Shown piece after piece: positions 1 to 10,000 of a stretch of DNA of 64,000 nt (position 1 is its first letter; every line of letters starts with the position of its first letter). A program made the position numbers and the translations under genes. The DNA is from Chrysophaeum taylorii (Eukaryota; Sar; Pelagophyceae; Pelagomonadales; Pelagomonadaceae), in assembly GCA_029834535.1 (NCBI GenBank), contig JAQMWT010000110.1, positions 24,165 through 88,164 of the forward strand, written 5' to 3'. The notes beneath the pieces were generated by a model. It did not search any database. It was given only the letters and a program-made list of their open reading frames with translations, and was not told where the DNA came from.

Positions 1-2
1 TC

Positions 3-668
3 CCCGAGCATCGGTTGATCGTCCTCGGGACCACGGCACTCGCGGGAGCCAGCGCCGTGGCAGCGGCATCGCACCTCGCGCCCTTGGAGATGGTCGTCTT
101 GCTCGCGTGCGCCTTCGCTCTTGCCGATCTCATGACTGGCGTATTCCACTGGGCGACGGACAACTACGGCAGCTTGGAGACGCCCCTCGTTGGCCCGGCC
201 TGCGCCGCCTTCCAAGGCCATCACCGCGCGCCGTGGACGATCACCTACCGCTCGACATGCAACAACGTCTTCAAAATTGCCAAAATCGTCGCGCCGCTCA
301 TCGCCTTGGTTGCAACCGTGGCAACCCCACCCGTCGCGTTTTTTCTGATCGTAGCCCTATACTCCCAAATACTCTCGCAAGAGTTCCACAAATACTCGCA
401 CATGAAACCGCGAGACCAGCCGCCCTTGATCCGCGTGCTGCAGGACAACGGCCTCGCAATCTCGACGAAGGAGCACGGCCGCCATCACACCGACCCCTTC
501 GACGGGAGGTACTGCATTTTCAACGGCATGCTCAATCCCCTTCTCGACAACACACTTTTTTTCCGCCGCCTCGAGGCGCTCGTCTACCGCATCTCGGGCG
601 TCGAGGCCAACTGTTGGAGTGAGGGAGACAAAGGCGCCGGCGTCAAGGAGCTCGCCTTGTCTCTCTGA
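3..668 (+). CDS. TMEM189/PEDS1/FAD4-type lipid desaturase, 5' partial
   Basis: Membrane di-metal lipid desaturase of the family that includes plant plastid FAD4 (trans-desaturation of palmitate in phosphatidylglycerol) and animal/bacterial PEDS1/CarF (plasmanylethanolamine desaturase). The frame is open to the window edge and the first in-frame ATG is well downstream, so the 5' end is missing. Taking the codon at 15 as residue 1, the family histidine clusters are all present: FQGHH (H69, H70), EFHKYSH (H125, H129) and KEHGRHH (H154, H157, H158). The family signature ADLMTGVFHWATDNYG lies near residues 37-52. Hydrophobic segments near residues 23-38 and 90-118 fit a membrane enzyme. Family assignment is firm. 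Whether it is the FAD4 or the PEDS1 type cannot be settled without the N-terminal targeting sequence. Confidence 0.85.
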   Translation, partial: PEHRLIVLGTTALAGASAVAAASHLAPLEMVVLLACAFALADLMTGVFHWATDNYGSLETPLVGPACAAFQGHHRAPWTITYRSTCNNVFKIAKIVAPLIALVATVATPPVAFFLIVALYSQILSQEFHKYSHMKPRDQPPLIRVLQDNGLAISTKEHGRHHTDPFDGRYCIFNGMLNPLLDNTLFFRRLEALVYRISGVEANCWSEGDKGAGVKELALSL

Positions 669-838
669 AGGAGTAATGAACTGTTGTTGCGGTTATAGTG
701 TAGCGCGCTTTATATTAAATCTGAAACGCCACATCGTGGATTGGTGGTGCGAGTTGCTCTCCCTGCGTCTGTCTAGGGTACGCGTGGCAGTTGGGGTGGT
801 CTGAGCGCGCCCCTGGTCTTTTTCTCCTTCAATTGTTT

Positions 839-1951
839 TTAATGCTGTCGGCGATGCCCCTCCCGGCCTCGCGGAGGCAGAGCACGACTTATATCGAGGG
901 GCGCCTCCTCGCCGCGTCTTGGACTGGCTCGGTGGGGGGATTGTTGCCGAGTCGTCGACGAATTAGTTTTGGTGGTGTTGTATGAGGGCACGCAGTGCGC
1001 GGCGCTGCAGTTTGCCAATGCCGAGCAATTTGGCGACGACGAGGCTCGCTGGCACACAACGGAACTAAGTGCGGGAAGGTATGTCCTGAGCCAGCTCCTC
1101 TGCTCGCCGTCGGTGATATTGAACCAGCTCGTAAGCATTGGCGACATTTCGGGATCCTCTACGGTGGCGACGTCTGGTTTCGTTTTGCCATGGAGCGTGA
1201 ACAAGTCACGCCCTTTCATTTCGAGTAACTGGTCCTCGGTGCGAACGATGCGATAGGGGTGCTTGCCTTTCTGCGGGTTGGGGAGTTGCGTCATCGACTG
1301 GAAATGTCGGCGTTGGATGAAGTTCGCTCGCGGAGGACCAATTCTGCGGAGAAAGCAACTCGACGGCAACCGGCGCTTGGTGTCGCAACATCTCGCTTGC
1401 GTCATTGTGAGCGAGAGAATGAGCCCTCGTTGAAAGGAGGCGATGAACATCTCGTCGCCCACCTGGAAGAACCAATTGCCTGGTTTATTTGGCAAGTAGT
1501 CGAGGACAGTCCTGCCGGGGTACTTGTCGTAGGCCAGGTCGGGGCGTGTCATGACGAGGACGTCGTACTTGAGATGTTCGTCGGCCTCCATTGCGGCGTA
1601 GATTAGCCCGGCGCACATCTGCATCTTATAAAACTTGCCGGTGGTCATTTGGTTGCATGTCGTCGGGTTCTCCGACGTCTGGAACCGTACGGCCTTGGCA
1701 TTGGCGAGCGCACGCTGCAGCTGTGGGAGCTGGGCGACCGACAAGTTGCGTTGCCCGCGCGCGCTCAGCTCTGTCGCCGAGAACAGGTGGAAGTAAACGT
1801 CCGCTGGCTTAAAAAATTGCCACAACGAGTCGTAGACGCGCCGTTCGACGAGCGAGCGCACAGCGCCGGCGACACACACGGCGATCCGTTTCTTTGGTGC
1901 CGCAGAAGTCCGCACCATTCCGACCACCAGTGCCCACAACAACCGCAACAT
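839..1951 (-). CDS. Putative secretory-pathway glycosyltransferase-like protein
   Basis: About 370 aa. The frame stays open upstream to 2245, but the ATG at 1951 is preferred because it begins a clean hydrophobic signal/anchor (MLRLLWALVVGMV), followed at once by KKRIAVCVAGAVRSL, the first beta strand typical of a family of algal and plant glycosyltransferase-like proteins. Further in, DVLVMTRPDL resembles the Arg-x-Asp substrate/metal motif of those proteins. Two N-x-T/S sites in the C-terminal half suggest a lumenal domain. The C-terminal 60 residues are Ser/Arg-rich and of low complexity, so the true end may differ through an intron or frameshift. The donor sugar cannot be predicted. Confidence 0.55.
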   Translation of the reverse strand: MLRLLWALVVGMVRTSAAPKKRIAVCVAGAVRSLVERRVYDSLWQFFKPADVYFHLFSATELSARGQRNLSVAQLPQLQRALANAKAVRFQTSENPTTCNQMTTGKFYKMQMCAGLIYAAMEADEHLKYDVLVMTRPDLAYDKYPGRTVLDYLPNKPGNWFFQVGDEMFIASFQRGLILSLTMTQARCCDTKRRLPSSCFLRRIGPPRANFIQRRHFQSMTQLPNPQKGKHPYRIVRTEDQLLEMKGRDLFTLHGKTKPDVATVEDPEMSPMLTSWFNITDGEQRSWLRTYLPALSSVVCQRASSSPNCSALANCSAAHCVPSYNTTKTNSSTTRQQSPHRASPRRGEEAPLDISRALPPRGREGHRRQH

Positions 1952-2504
1952 AACACACGGATATGTATGAGATACCGTCATTGGCCGAGCCGTTCCAACC
2001 AATAAGTGGCCGTTCCAACGACCCGAAAAAAATTGATCTATAAGAAACGGTAAGGAAGAGATGTCGTTCTCAACGGACGGCATAAGCAAAGCAATGGATT
2101 GGTCATTCAGCAGGGCGGTGCTGCCTCGACTCGGCCAGCAGCCAAGGTGGGGTGCTGTGGCTCGCCACAACGTCGAGGGTTCTGGGCGATGTCTTTGTGC
2201 ATGATCACGCTTCACCGCGTACGTGCCGCCCGCGTGAGCTCGCATGACAACGTAGAACTCATGAATGAAACATAACGAGATAGCCTGGCGGATTTTGCGG
2301 ATTAATCCTACGCAGAAGGTGCCAAGCTCACTGTCGTCATGGTGATCGGGACGAAACTAAAATGGCGGAATTTCAGAGTGGCATCCACATTTCGGCCTTT
2401 ACCGTCAGTGCGAATCATTTTGTCCTGAAGTGCTTGAAATCCGCACGAAAACTTGACCCAGTGAAACACTTCCATCACTGCGGGAGACAAAGTAAATCAC
2501 AAAC

Positions 2505-3130
2505 GTGAATTGCACTTGGCTGTCAGTTGAATCGGCAATCGATGCGGCGACCATTCCTCTAGCGGAAGATGCTCCCGGCGTCGTATCTGGTCCGAACCCG
2601 CGCCCTCAATCCCTGGTAAGCAAGAGTGTTTCGCGGGTAGTCAATACCCCTCGACAATTGTTCTTTGTAGCGTCTGACATCGTCGCCTATCGAAACAGGG
2701 GGGCAGATCTTGTACGTCGCGACTGGTCCCAAGTGACTGTCGATGGCTCTAACTTTGCCGATAAGAACGCAGAGAGGGGCGGCGTTGCATGTCTGGAAGG
2801 TGTGAATTCAAATATTGAGAACGTCCAATTCGCAAAAAATCGAGCTTCAATTGATGGCGGCGGAGCTTGCCAAGACAGCGCATACGCTTCATATGGGAGG
2901 GTCTCGCTTTCCGGCACCAATGCGTGTGTCTCTTTCGGTAATTTTTGAATGAAGTAATTGACTTTGTACTGCGACTATAAAGCTTCGTTTCCAACAGGTC
3001 TTCGTCGAATTGCGGAGCCGTGTTCATCCTAGATCGGGCTCACTATTTAAGAGAGTGTGGCAACTGCAGCTATTCCAACAAAACACCGCGGGTGCGACTG
3101 GAGACGTGTGCGCCCTGGAAGACGGCGTTG
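2505..3130 (+). pseudogene. Fragment of a right-handed beta-helix (POMP-like) protein
   Basis: An open frame from 2505 to 2948 contains two imperfect repeats ending in GGVACLEGVNSNIENVQFA and GGGACQDSA. This is the G-G-A/V plus N-x-x-F pattern of polymorphic outer-membrane or pectate-lyase-like beta-helix repeats, which are expanded in several marine protists. After a possible intron (donor near 2938, acceptor near 2998) a related coil resumes near 2999 (SNCGAVFILDRAHYLREC). I could not find a phase that joins the two parts cleanly, and no signal peptide or full-length partner is present. It is therefore called a fragment or decayed gene. Confidence 0.4.
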
Positions 3131-3264
3131 TTTGGCGCTTCCACCCATAGGAAGTTTTCGTAAAGTTGGTGCTAACAACACACCAACTTTGCGCCTCATG
3201 GTGCAGGTTGTGAGTGGCGCTGTGCTAATGCCACTGTGCTTCTGATTATAGTCAGCTTCTCATC

Positions 3265-3888
3265 TCAGAAGCGCGATTTTGACGACTTGTTGTCCGTAGC
3301 GTTACTGCATGACACGTGACCGAAGGCTTCGATTCTACGATAATGACGCGTGGTCGCAGGCGTCGGTTCTACGATCACCTTCGGCACGGCGCAGTCCCCC
3401 ATTGACACCGGCATCGTCGAACAGATAAAGTTGATACTGAACCCGATCTCGAGCGCCCCCTCCACGGTACAACAAAAGGACCATGATCCGTCATTTCTCC
3501 TCTCGGAGTTGTACAGAGCGCCCAAGTGGGATTCACAACCTTTTTTTGCCAGGTCCCCGAGGGTGCACTTTCCTTGCGCATACCCGTCGCCCACTGGGTA
3601 CCGGTGTCTCCATCCCTTCCGACCGCTCAAGCGCTGCGCGCAATCCTCACCTCCATCTGTAGCAGTCAGTCGGTCTCCCTTTAAATAGCCCTTTTCTAAA
3701 AACCAATGGGCACACACGATAACTCTAGGACACATAGGGATATACACAGAAGTTTGTTGGCGGGGCGCGCCAACAAATCCACCTTTCTCATGATAAAGAA
3801 AGCGTGGGGGTTGTTGCGTGGGGGCCGAGGAAGGAGGAGGGGGGGGGCATCTGCATAGCCGGGGGTGAGTTTGGAGAACAAGCCACAT
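3265..3888 (-). CDS. Hypothetical Cys-containing ORF, weak
   Basis: An open frame of 207 codons. The C-terminal half has several cysteines (KCTLGDLAKKGCESH, SWSFCCTVEG, NFICST) suggestive of a secreted domain. The N-terminal 50 residues look like translated 5' non-coding sequence (poly-Pro). No family was recognised. A shorter plus-strand frame overlaps at 3350-3688. The strand and the existence of this gene are uncertain. Confidence 0.2.
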   Translation of the reverse strand: MWLVLQTHPRLCRCPPPPPSSAPTQQPPRFLYHEKGGFVGAPRQQTSVYIPMCPRVIVCAHWFLEKGYLKGDRLTATDGGEDCAQRLSGRKGWRHRYPVGDGYAQGKCTLGDLAKKGCESHLGALYNSERRNDGSWSFCCTVEGALEIGFSINFICSTMPVSMGDCAVPKVIVEPTPATTRHYRRIEAFGHVSCSNATDNKSSKSRF

Positions 3889-3890
3889 GT

Positions 3891-4685
3891 CTAGCCGAAG
3901 ATCCAGATGGCATCGCGATAGACGATGTCGGGCGTGGAGTGGAGAACCGAGTTGTCGTGGAAGAGCATAATTTCCTGACCCCGTTTGAAGACAGGGCGGA
4001 TGATGTGGTGATCCGGAATGCCGGCCTCCGGGCGGTAGCCAGCAACCGGGGGATCTGCCATCGAGTGCGACAACTTGACGAGGTGACTAAACACTCCGGT
4101 CGTTGGGCCTCTCGAGTCGGCCGTCGGAAAGCCGAGCATGATGATTACTTGGTCCCAACCTACAAAATCCTGGTGCCAGGCGTGGGGCCCCATCGTTCGA
4201 TTGCCACCAAAGTCGAGGACCGAGTCGTCTCTGCGCTCGCCTCCGATCTCCGCCATTATACCTCGCGACGCTTTCGCGCCGAGGTCTGGAAGCTGCAGAC
4301 TCCCGAGCGTCGCGAGGAACTTCTCCCCGGTTGGTGCTCGGGGCCCCGCGCGTGCGAGCGCGCGCGTCAATCTCGGACATGCGTCGTCGACGTCCCAGCG
4401 CCACCCGCGGGACCGATGGTCCGCCTCCGAGTCCCGTCGCAGTCGATTCCGGAAATCGAAGTGCTCGAACGCTTCCCCCAGACAGCTCCCGGGAAAGACG
4501 GCGTCCAGGCTCGCGTAAGAGAAGACCTCTGTTGCGGGGGCTTCCTGGCCGCGCAGCGCCGCAGGGACCACGAGCCGCGATGCCGCCTCGTTCGACACCT
4601 GTGACCGACACGCTGCCCTTAACGTCTCTGGGTGCTGCAGCGCCGCCGTCGAGGCCACCACAAACAGCACATTCGCCATCGTCAA
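3891..4685 (-). CDS. Putative Fe(II)/2-oxoglutarate-dependent oxygenase, secreted or targeted
   Basis: 264 aa starting with a hydrophobic signal-like stretch (MTMANVLFVVASTAALQ). The C-terminal half has the metal triad of the phytanoyl-CoA hydroxylase-like double-stranded beta-helix: HAWHQDF (H171-x-D173) and a distal histidine in DNSVLHSTPD (H249). R257 in IVYRDAIWIF is placed as the 2-oxoglutarate-binding arginine. The length fits a minimal PhyH-like enzyme. The substrate is unknown. The assignment rests on motif geometry and on the strand between them (VIIMLGFPT), so it is moderate. The opposite-strand frames here are shadows of this GC-rich gene. Confidence 0.55.
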   Translation of the reverse strand: MTMANVLFVVASTAALQHPETLRAACRSQVSNEAASRLVVPAALRGQEAPATEVFSYASLDAVFPGSCLGEAFEHFDFRNRLRRDSEADHRSRGWRWDVDDACPRLTRALARAGPRAPTGEKFLATLGSLQLPDLGAKASRGIMAEIGGERRDDSVLDFGGNRTMGPHAWHQDFVGWDQVIIMLGFPTADSRGPTTGVFSHLVKLSHSMADPPVAGYRPEAGIPDHHIIRPVFKRGQEIMLFHDNSVLHSTPDIVYRDAIWIFG

Positions 4686-4929
4686 CGCCGAGGGCGTTTT
4701 GTTCGTTTGAAAGAACAGATAGTAAGGATTAGGTGGCCTGTAGACGAGGAGGTTGCATTGATTGCATTTTCCGGCAGAAGTGCTATGGCGGTAACGCCCA
4801 TTCCCCCACTGTCTGCCTGTTACATTGTCTGTTATTACCTTGAAACTTTGGGGGGTGTCATCCCGACACCTTCACCTGCTTTGCTACTGAAACACTCTGT
4901 ACTGAGGACTCATACTTAGTGCTCCTGGC

Positions 4930-5475
4930 GGTTTAAAACCGACAAGACTTTAATCCGGATTTTAAGGTTTTAAACCGGTTTAAAACTGTCCAATACTCAA
5001 GGCGGTTTTCGGATTTGGTTTTGGACCGCCACCCGTCGTGCCACGTAGGCTTATCCCACTCTCTCTCAGCTCGTGAGAGAGAGCTCCTGCTTCAGTCGTC
5101 GTCGTCGTCGTCGTCGTCAAAGGATGGGGTAGCGGCTGAGGGGGTTTCAATGATGACGGGCTCATCGTCGTCGTCATCACTAGGAGGAGTGTCGTTGGTG
5201 GCGCCTTCTTGTTCATACTCGCTGATGCAATGAAGGAGAAAATCGTTCTGGTGAAGCCCGATCACGTGAGCGTGAACCCCACTCTTCGGACGCCCGCCTG
5301 ACATCGCTGCCTCCAGACGGGCTGCGCCTCAGCAGTATCAACACCGTTGCACCTTTTTGAAATTCGCGGGCGCGACTCCTTCAAAAGCGCACGCCGTTTT
5401 CGAGTTTTGGCAGACAGAGTTTAATCCGGAATAAAACCGGTCCAAAACCGAGTTTAATCCGGCGCGGTGTTTAGG
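4930..5475. mobile_element. Possible small non-autonomous transposon with a hAT-like N-terminal remnant
   Basis: Both ends are unusually AT-rich for the neighbourhood and share TTTAATCCGG (near 4951, 5420 and 5451). An inverted pair is also visible: GGTTTTGGACCG near 5020 and its complement CGGTCCAAAACC near 5435. Inside, on the minus strand from 5304, is a short frame beginning MSGGRPKSGVHAHV, which resembles the start of BED-finger hAT transposases and runs into Asp repeats encoded by TCG microsatellites. Together these suggest an internally deleted element. Exact boundaries and target-site duplications were not resolved. Confidence 0.35.
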
Positions 5476-6277
5476 CTCGGTCTGAAAGGAACACTACTCA
5501 TACTGATTCCTCCTTATCTACGCTCATATTGATTGTCCAACATTGATATGGCGCGAGTTTAAGCGCTAGGTTGGGCGTGTGGTGGTGACCACCTGCGGTT
5601 CGGGTCATTTGAAAGGTCCCGTTGTGACCACCGGTCCGGCCAGGAGAGGCGGGTGATCTGAGACCCACCACAGAGCACTGCAGGAGCACCACATGCACAT
5701 CTTTCCCCTCACAGACAACAATGGGCTATTTTTCGAGGGAGAGAGGGTTGGGAGGGGGGTGCGCTGCACGTAGGAAAGGGAGAGTCAGTGAGGCGACGGT
5801 AGGGAAATCCGCATAGAACGGATTGGGGATAACCTGGCAATACTGCGGTTGTGCATCATATTGTCGAGAGGGGTTGTCACGGAGTTCGAAAAAGTCACTT
5901 CGATTGCCGGCTTCTCTTAGGTCGACGGTGCGCGCCCGGAATTGAGAGAGAGCGCCCGTCTCCATCGTGTGCTGGAGGCAAAAAAACTCTCCCTGATGGA
6001 GCGGGACACACCATTTTCCCGCGCCAAGACAAGATCGCCCTTTCACATAAATGGATGCTTTTCGTGCGGAGCGTCGACTCCGCATTTGTCATAACTGATG
6101 ATGATCTTGATGGCATTCGTGCGCGGAAACAGGGACGCAGCAGGAGCCTTTCTTATATGAATATCTCTCGCTCACACAAACACACACACTCTCTCTCCCT
6201 CCCCCGCGTTCCCCGCGTTGTGCCATCTCCCTCCCACAATTAGCAGCAGCGGGCTATTGATAAAAAAAATCCCCTCT

Positions 6278-7273
6278 TTATCGGACGAGGCGGCGGGGCG
6301 GCTGGTACTGGGCGATGAGACTCGGGCGCCGGAGAGGGTCGGTCGGCATGAGGGCGTCGGTGGAGGCCCGCGTGGAAAAGAGGTCCGCGGTCGGCACTTC
6401 CGAGGAGGCGAGTGAGGCGTGGGAGGCGCGGGGCGGGAGGCTGGCGTTGGGTTCCCCCGGAGCCGGGGTGTCGGAAGGCGCCGCGGCGATTATCGAGGCC
6501 AAGAGGCGGGATTCCGGGGCATACCAAGAAGAGGCGTCGACCCAGGCAGGTCCTCGGACCGCGAGAACGAGGCGCTTGGTGTAGGGTCCGGTAACTACGG
6601 CGAGAGCGACCGAGGCGACGCCGGCGAGGAGGCCAGCGGGTGCGCCGCGGCGGGACGCGGCCAGCGCGACGAGGAACGACGACGCGACAGCGGCGGTCGC
6701 GCCGCCCTCGGCGTTGAGAAGGAGAAGCCACGCGGGAAAGAGGCCGAGCGAGCCGACGGGCACCAAGACCGAGGGCGAAGACGGGACGACGACGTCGAGG
6801 GCGCGCGCGACGGCGGCCACGACGCCGTACCGCAGTGCCGCCGCGGCGAAAACGAAAGCGAACGTTTGCCACACGGCTTTCGGGGAAAACAAAACTTCGG
6901 CGACGACGTGCGCCGAGAGTGCTGCGGGAGGGCCGACAAAGAGCGCTATAACACGCGAGCGCGGCCAGGTCCACACGACGCACAGGCCGCCGACACCCCA
7001 GGCGCCCACGATTCTCGCGAGGACCACGCCCTTTTGAAAGACAGGCCGCGAAATGGGCGAGACCGGATGCGCGCTCTGGTCATCGCTCTCGCTGTCAGAC
7101 TCGTCAACCGCAGGACCTCGAGGCCGCCAGAGTTTGCGAAGCTTGGACAAACGAAACTGCGGACGCTTAGGAAGCCGTTGTCTGCGCCGCCGAGACGACG
7201 GCAGATCGAAGTGCAGCCGCCGGCTCGGCCTCTCCTCGTAGATGCTCGGCATTTCCAATAACGACGACATCAA
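6278..7273 (-). CDS. Multi-pass membrane protein of unknown function
   Basis: 331 aa. An Arg-rich cytosolic-looking N-terminus (about 75 residues, with an acidic SDSESDDQ patch) is followed by roughly five or six hydrophobic segments between residues 80 and 250 (for example WGVGGLCVVWTW and VWQTFAFVFAAAALRYGVV), then a Ser/Pro-rich tail. No family was recognised. The start at 7273 has two adjacent ATG codons. Codon usage matches neighbouring real genes. The dense plus-strand frames opposite are antisense shadows. About 500 bp downstream (5750-6278) holds no convincing gene. Confidence 0.6.
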   Translation of the reverse strand: MMSSLLEMPSIYEERPSRRLHFDLPSSRRRRQRLPKRPQFRLSKLRKLWRPRGPAVDESDSESDDQSAHPVSPISRPVFQKGVVLARIVGAWGVGGLCVVWTWPRSRVIALFVGPPAALSAHVVAEVLFSPKAVWQTFAFVFAAAALRYGVVAAVARALDVVVPSSPSVLVPVGSLGLFPAWLLLLNAEGGATAAVASSFLVALAASRRGAPAGLLAGVASVALAVVTGPYTKRLVLAVRGPAWVDASSWYAPESRLLASIIAAAPSDTPAPGEPNASLPPRASHASLASSEVPTADLFSTRASTDALMPTDPLRRPSLIAQYQPPRRLVR

Positions 7274-7436
7274 TTTTTGTAATTCGTTGTTGACGCTGGG
7301 ATGATTTTTTTTTGCTTACCCTTGCCATGTGGCCCACTTATTAGACTATTCAATAAAACATCGTTGAGATCAACAACACCCGAACGTGATCCACTTAAAA
7401 GTAACAAAAGGGGGGGGTGCGAACAACGGGAAGTCT

Positions 7437-7960
7437 AACTAACTAACTAACTAACTAACTTCGAACCTCTCCCGAGCATGGGAGCCAGGAGGCCGGACCG
7501 GCAGAAGCCGGTGCGGAATCACGGAGGAAGCACACAGCTGGGGTAGAGGGTGCGAGGGACGAGTACAAGTGGACGGCGGACCGCCACTGCTCGCGGTCTT
7601 GTGCGAGGTCGTGGTCGTCGCGTCGCAAGCCGCCCACGTTTTGGCCCACGAACAAGCGACCCGGCCGTCGCGTTCTGCCCAACCGAGCGAACCCCAGACC
7701 AGAAGTCGGCGCTCGTTACACTTTGTAGTGCAAACAGGAGGAGTAAACTCACAAAAGGCCAAAGCGCAGAAGGGAGTCGGATCCGAATGGCAGGGGCCAC
7801 AGCGTCGAGCGGAAAGGATAGCGGGGTGCGTGGGAGGAGACGGAACGGCCGGGACGCAGGCCGGTAAAAGGGGGGGGCGTCCCTCCGAGCGCGGGCCGGG
7901 TTTAGTTAGCCAGCCTGGCTCCCATGCCCGGGAGAGGTCCGAAGTTAGTTAGTTAGTAGT
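7437..7960. mobile_element. MITE-like element with long terminal inverted repeats
   Basis: The left end (7437-7490) has CTAAC tandem units followed by TTCGAACCTCTCCCGAGCAT and GGGAGCCAGG. The right end (7911-7958) is its near-perfect reverse complement, giving terminal inverted repeats of about 45-50 bp with a few mismatches around a core of about 420 bp. The core has no recognisable transposase. A 93-codon minus-strand frame inside it (7519-7800) looks like element-internal sequence. The size, long TIRs and lack of a transposase fit a miniature inverted-repeat transposable element. The sequence just outside the right end (7960-8000) resembles 11887-11935, so an adjoining repeat is also dispersed. 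Confidence 0.65.
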
Positions 7961-8040
7961 AAACTCAAAGGTTAAAGGGCGGCGCGGTGATTAAAGCTTG
8001 GGGGGGGGGTTAGTGTAGCTTACAAGCAAGGAGATTTGGG

Positions 8041-9810
8041 ATGGTCGTCGTCGTGATCGCCTGGTGGTGGGTCGCGCATGGGTTGAGCATCCTTGCGCAC
8101 CAGCACAATGGCGAGAAGGGGAGGTGTTCCCGGCGACGTAACGCGGGGGCGTCGGTGGTTGGGAGGGCGTCGCGGTCGATCGTGCAGGAAGAGCGCGAGG
8201 TCCCCGAGGTTGTGTTAGACGGCGTCCCATCGGCGCTCCGGAGCGTGTGCAAGATCTACGTGACGGTGAACGAACCCGACTACGAGCAGCCATGGTCGTT
8301 CTTCGCCGAGGACGAGGCTGTCGGGTCCGGGTTCGTCGTGGAGGATGGCGGCAGGGCTTTGCGCGTTTTGACGAACGCTCACGTCGTGCGGTGGGCGAGC
8401 GAGGTTCGAGTGCGGCGGCACGGGTTGACGCGGCGGCACAAAGCCCGCGTGATCGGCGTGAGCCACGAGGCGGACCTCGCGTTGCTGGCGATCGAGGACG
8501 TCGAGTTCTGGCGGGCCCCCGTCCGGCCTCTCGGATGGGCGGGCCTCCCGGCGCTGTACGACGACGTCGCGGTAGTCGGGTACCCCATGGGTGGCGACAA
8601 CGTGTGCGTGACGCGAGGGGTCGTGAGCCGCGTCGACACCATGTCCTACGCGCGCGGCGCGCCGGCGTTGTTGGTCGTGCAGATCGACGCCGCCGTGAAC
8701 TCTGGCAACTCGGGCGGCCCCGCGCTCGACGCCGAGGGCCGCGTCGTCGGCGTCGCCTTCTCGGGCTACGCGGGCGCGGCCGACAACATCGGGTATATCA
8801 TCCCCGAATCTGTCGCGCGCAATTTTCTCGACGAATGCGCGGCCCTTCGGCGCGCGAAATCGTCGTCGACGCGCGTGGTCGACGCGTCGTTCGTCGCAAA
8901 CGTCCGGCTGTGCGCTCTCGGAATCGCCGCGCAGCCCGCCGAAAACGACGCTCTCCGCGAGTACCTCAAACTCGGCGACAGGTCGGGCGTCCTCGTGACG
9001 CGCGTCGCCGAAACCTCGTGCGCGGCCGGCGTCGTCCGCGCCGGGGACGTCCTCCTCGCCGTCGGCGGCCTCGACGTCGCAGACGACGGCACGGTTCCGC
9101 TTCGCGGCGACGAGCGCGTCGACCTCTCGCACGCCGCGACCTCGCGCCGCGCCGGCGACACCGTGACCCTCGACCTCCTCCGCGACGGTGCCGTTCGTAG
9201 AGCCAACGTCACCTTCGCGCCGCTTCCGCGCCTAGTCCCCGTTTCCGACCGAGATCGACCGAGCTATCTCGTCGTCGCGGGCCTCGTCCTGATGCCCCTC
9301 ACGCTCCCGCTCCTCGAGGCCGAGGCAAAGTACCAGCATCATCACCACGACACACCCCCCGACGACGCGCACCTCCTCGCCCTCCATTCGAGCTCCCTCG
9401 GTCTCGAGCGCGCCGCCGCCCCCGACGCCCCTCTCGAACTCGTCGTCTGGACCTCCACGCTCGCGACCGACGCCAACTTTGGCTTCGCGCCCCTCTGCTG
9501 CGACCTCCCCGTCCTGCGTACCGTCAACGGCCATTCCGTCCGCTCCCTCTCGCACGCCGCCGAGCTCCTCGACGAGGCCGATCGCCACGACCGCTTCTAC
9601 GTCCTCCACTTCGAACCCCCCAATGCCCGACCCCGCGACCTCATCAAGGTCGTCCTCGCCATCGACGAGGCCCACAAGGCCAACGACGACATCCTCCGAC
9701 GCAAATCCCTTCCCGCCACCGCCTCCCCCGACATCCTCCGGGCCCTCGACCGCCCCCCAAGGCCCGGGAGACCCCCCAACGGCCAACGCGCCCGCGGCCG
9801 CCGGAGGTAG
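8041..9810 (+). CDS. Deg/HtrA-type serine protease with PDZ domain
   Basis: 589 aa. A chymotrypsin-like protease domain carries the complete triad: H114 in LTNAHVV, D145 in SHEADLALL and S224 in NSGNSGGPALD. A PDZ domain follows (about residues 285-400; GVLVTRVAETSCAAGVVRAGDVLLAVGG), then a second PDZ-like region (about 440-560). This order resembles the plant-type DEG2/DEG9/DEG10 group, which acts in protein quality control in organelles or the nucleus. The N-terminal hydrophobic stretch (VVVVIAWWWVAHGLSILAH) could be a signal or anchor. The C-terminal tail is Pro/Arg-rich. The family is firm; the compartment is inference. Confidence 0.9.
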   Translation: MVVVVIAWWWVAHGLSILAHQHNGEKGRCSRRRNAGASVVGRASRSIVQEEREVPEVVLDGVPSALRSVCKIYVTVNEPDYEQPWSFFAEDEAVGSGFVVEDGGRALRVLTNAHVVRWASEVRVRRHGLTRRHKARVIGVSHEADLALLAIEDVEFWRAPVRPLGWAGLPALYDDVAVVGYPMGGDNVCVTRGVVSRVDTMSYARGAPALLVVQIDAAVNSGNSGGPALDAEGRVVGVAFSGYAGAADNIGYIIPESVARNFLDECAALRRAKSSSTRVVDASFVANVRLCALGIAAQPAENDALREYLKLGDRSGVLVTRVAETSCAAGVVRAGDVLLAVGGLDVADDGTVPLRGDERVDLSHAATSRRAGDTVTLDLLRDGAVRRANVTFAPLPRLVPVSDRDRPSYLVVAGLVLMPLTLPLLEAEAKYQHHHHDTPPDDAHLLALHSSSLGLERAAAPDAPLELVVWTSTLATDANFGFAPLCCDLPVLRTVNGHSVRSLSHAAELLDEADRHDRFYVLHFEPPNARPRDLIKVVLAIDEAHKANDDILRRKSLPATASPDILRALDRPPRPGRPPNGQRARGRRR

Positions 9811-10000
9811 GCGGCTATTAATAATACACACCGCGTGTGTGTGGTACCGAGGTAGACGACGACCCTATCTGCTACAATACTTCCTTCTTCTTTCGGCGTT
9901 GCGTGATTGGTGTGTATTTTCGTAATGTATTTAATTGCACGGTTGGTTTCTTTTCACTGCCAACGAAACTCTGATCATCATCATCATCATCATCATCATT

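Noticed and set aside
7519-7800. Small signal-peptide-like minus-strand ORF
   Set aside because: It lies inside the MITE between the inverted repeats, with no family match and biased composition.
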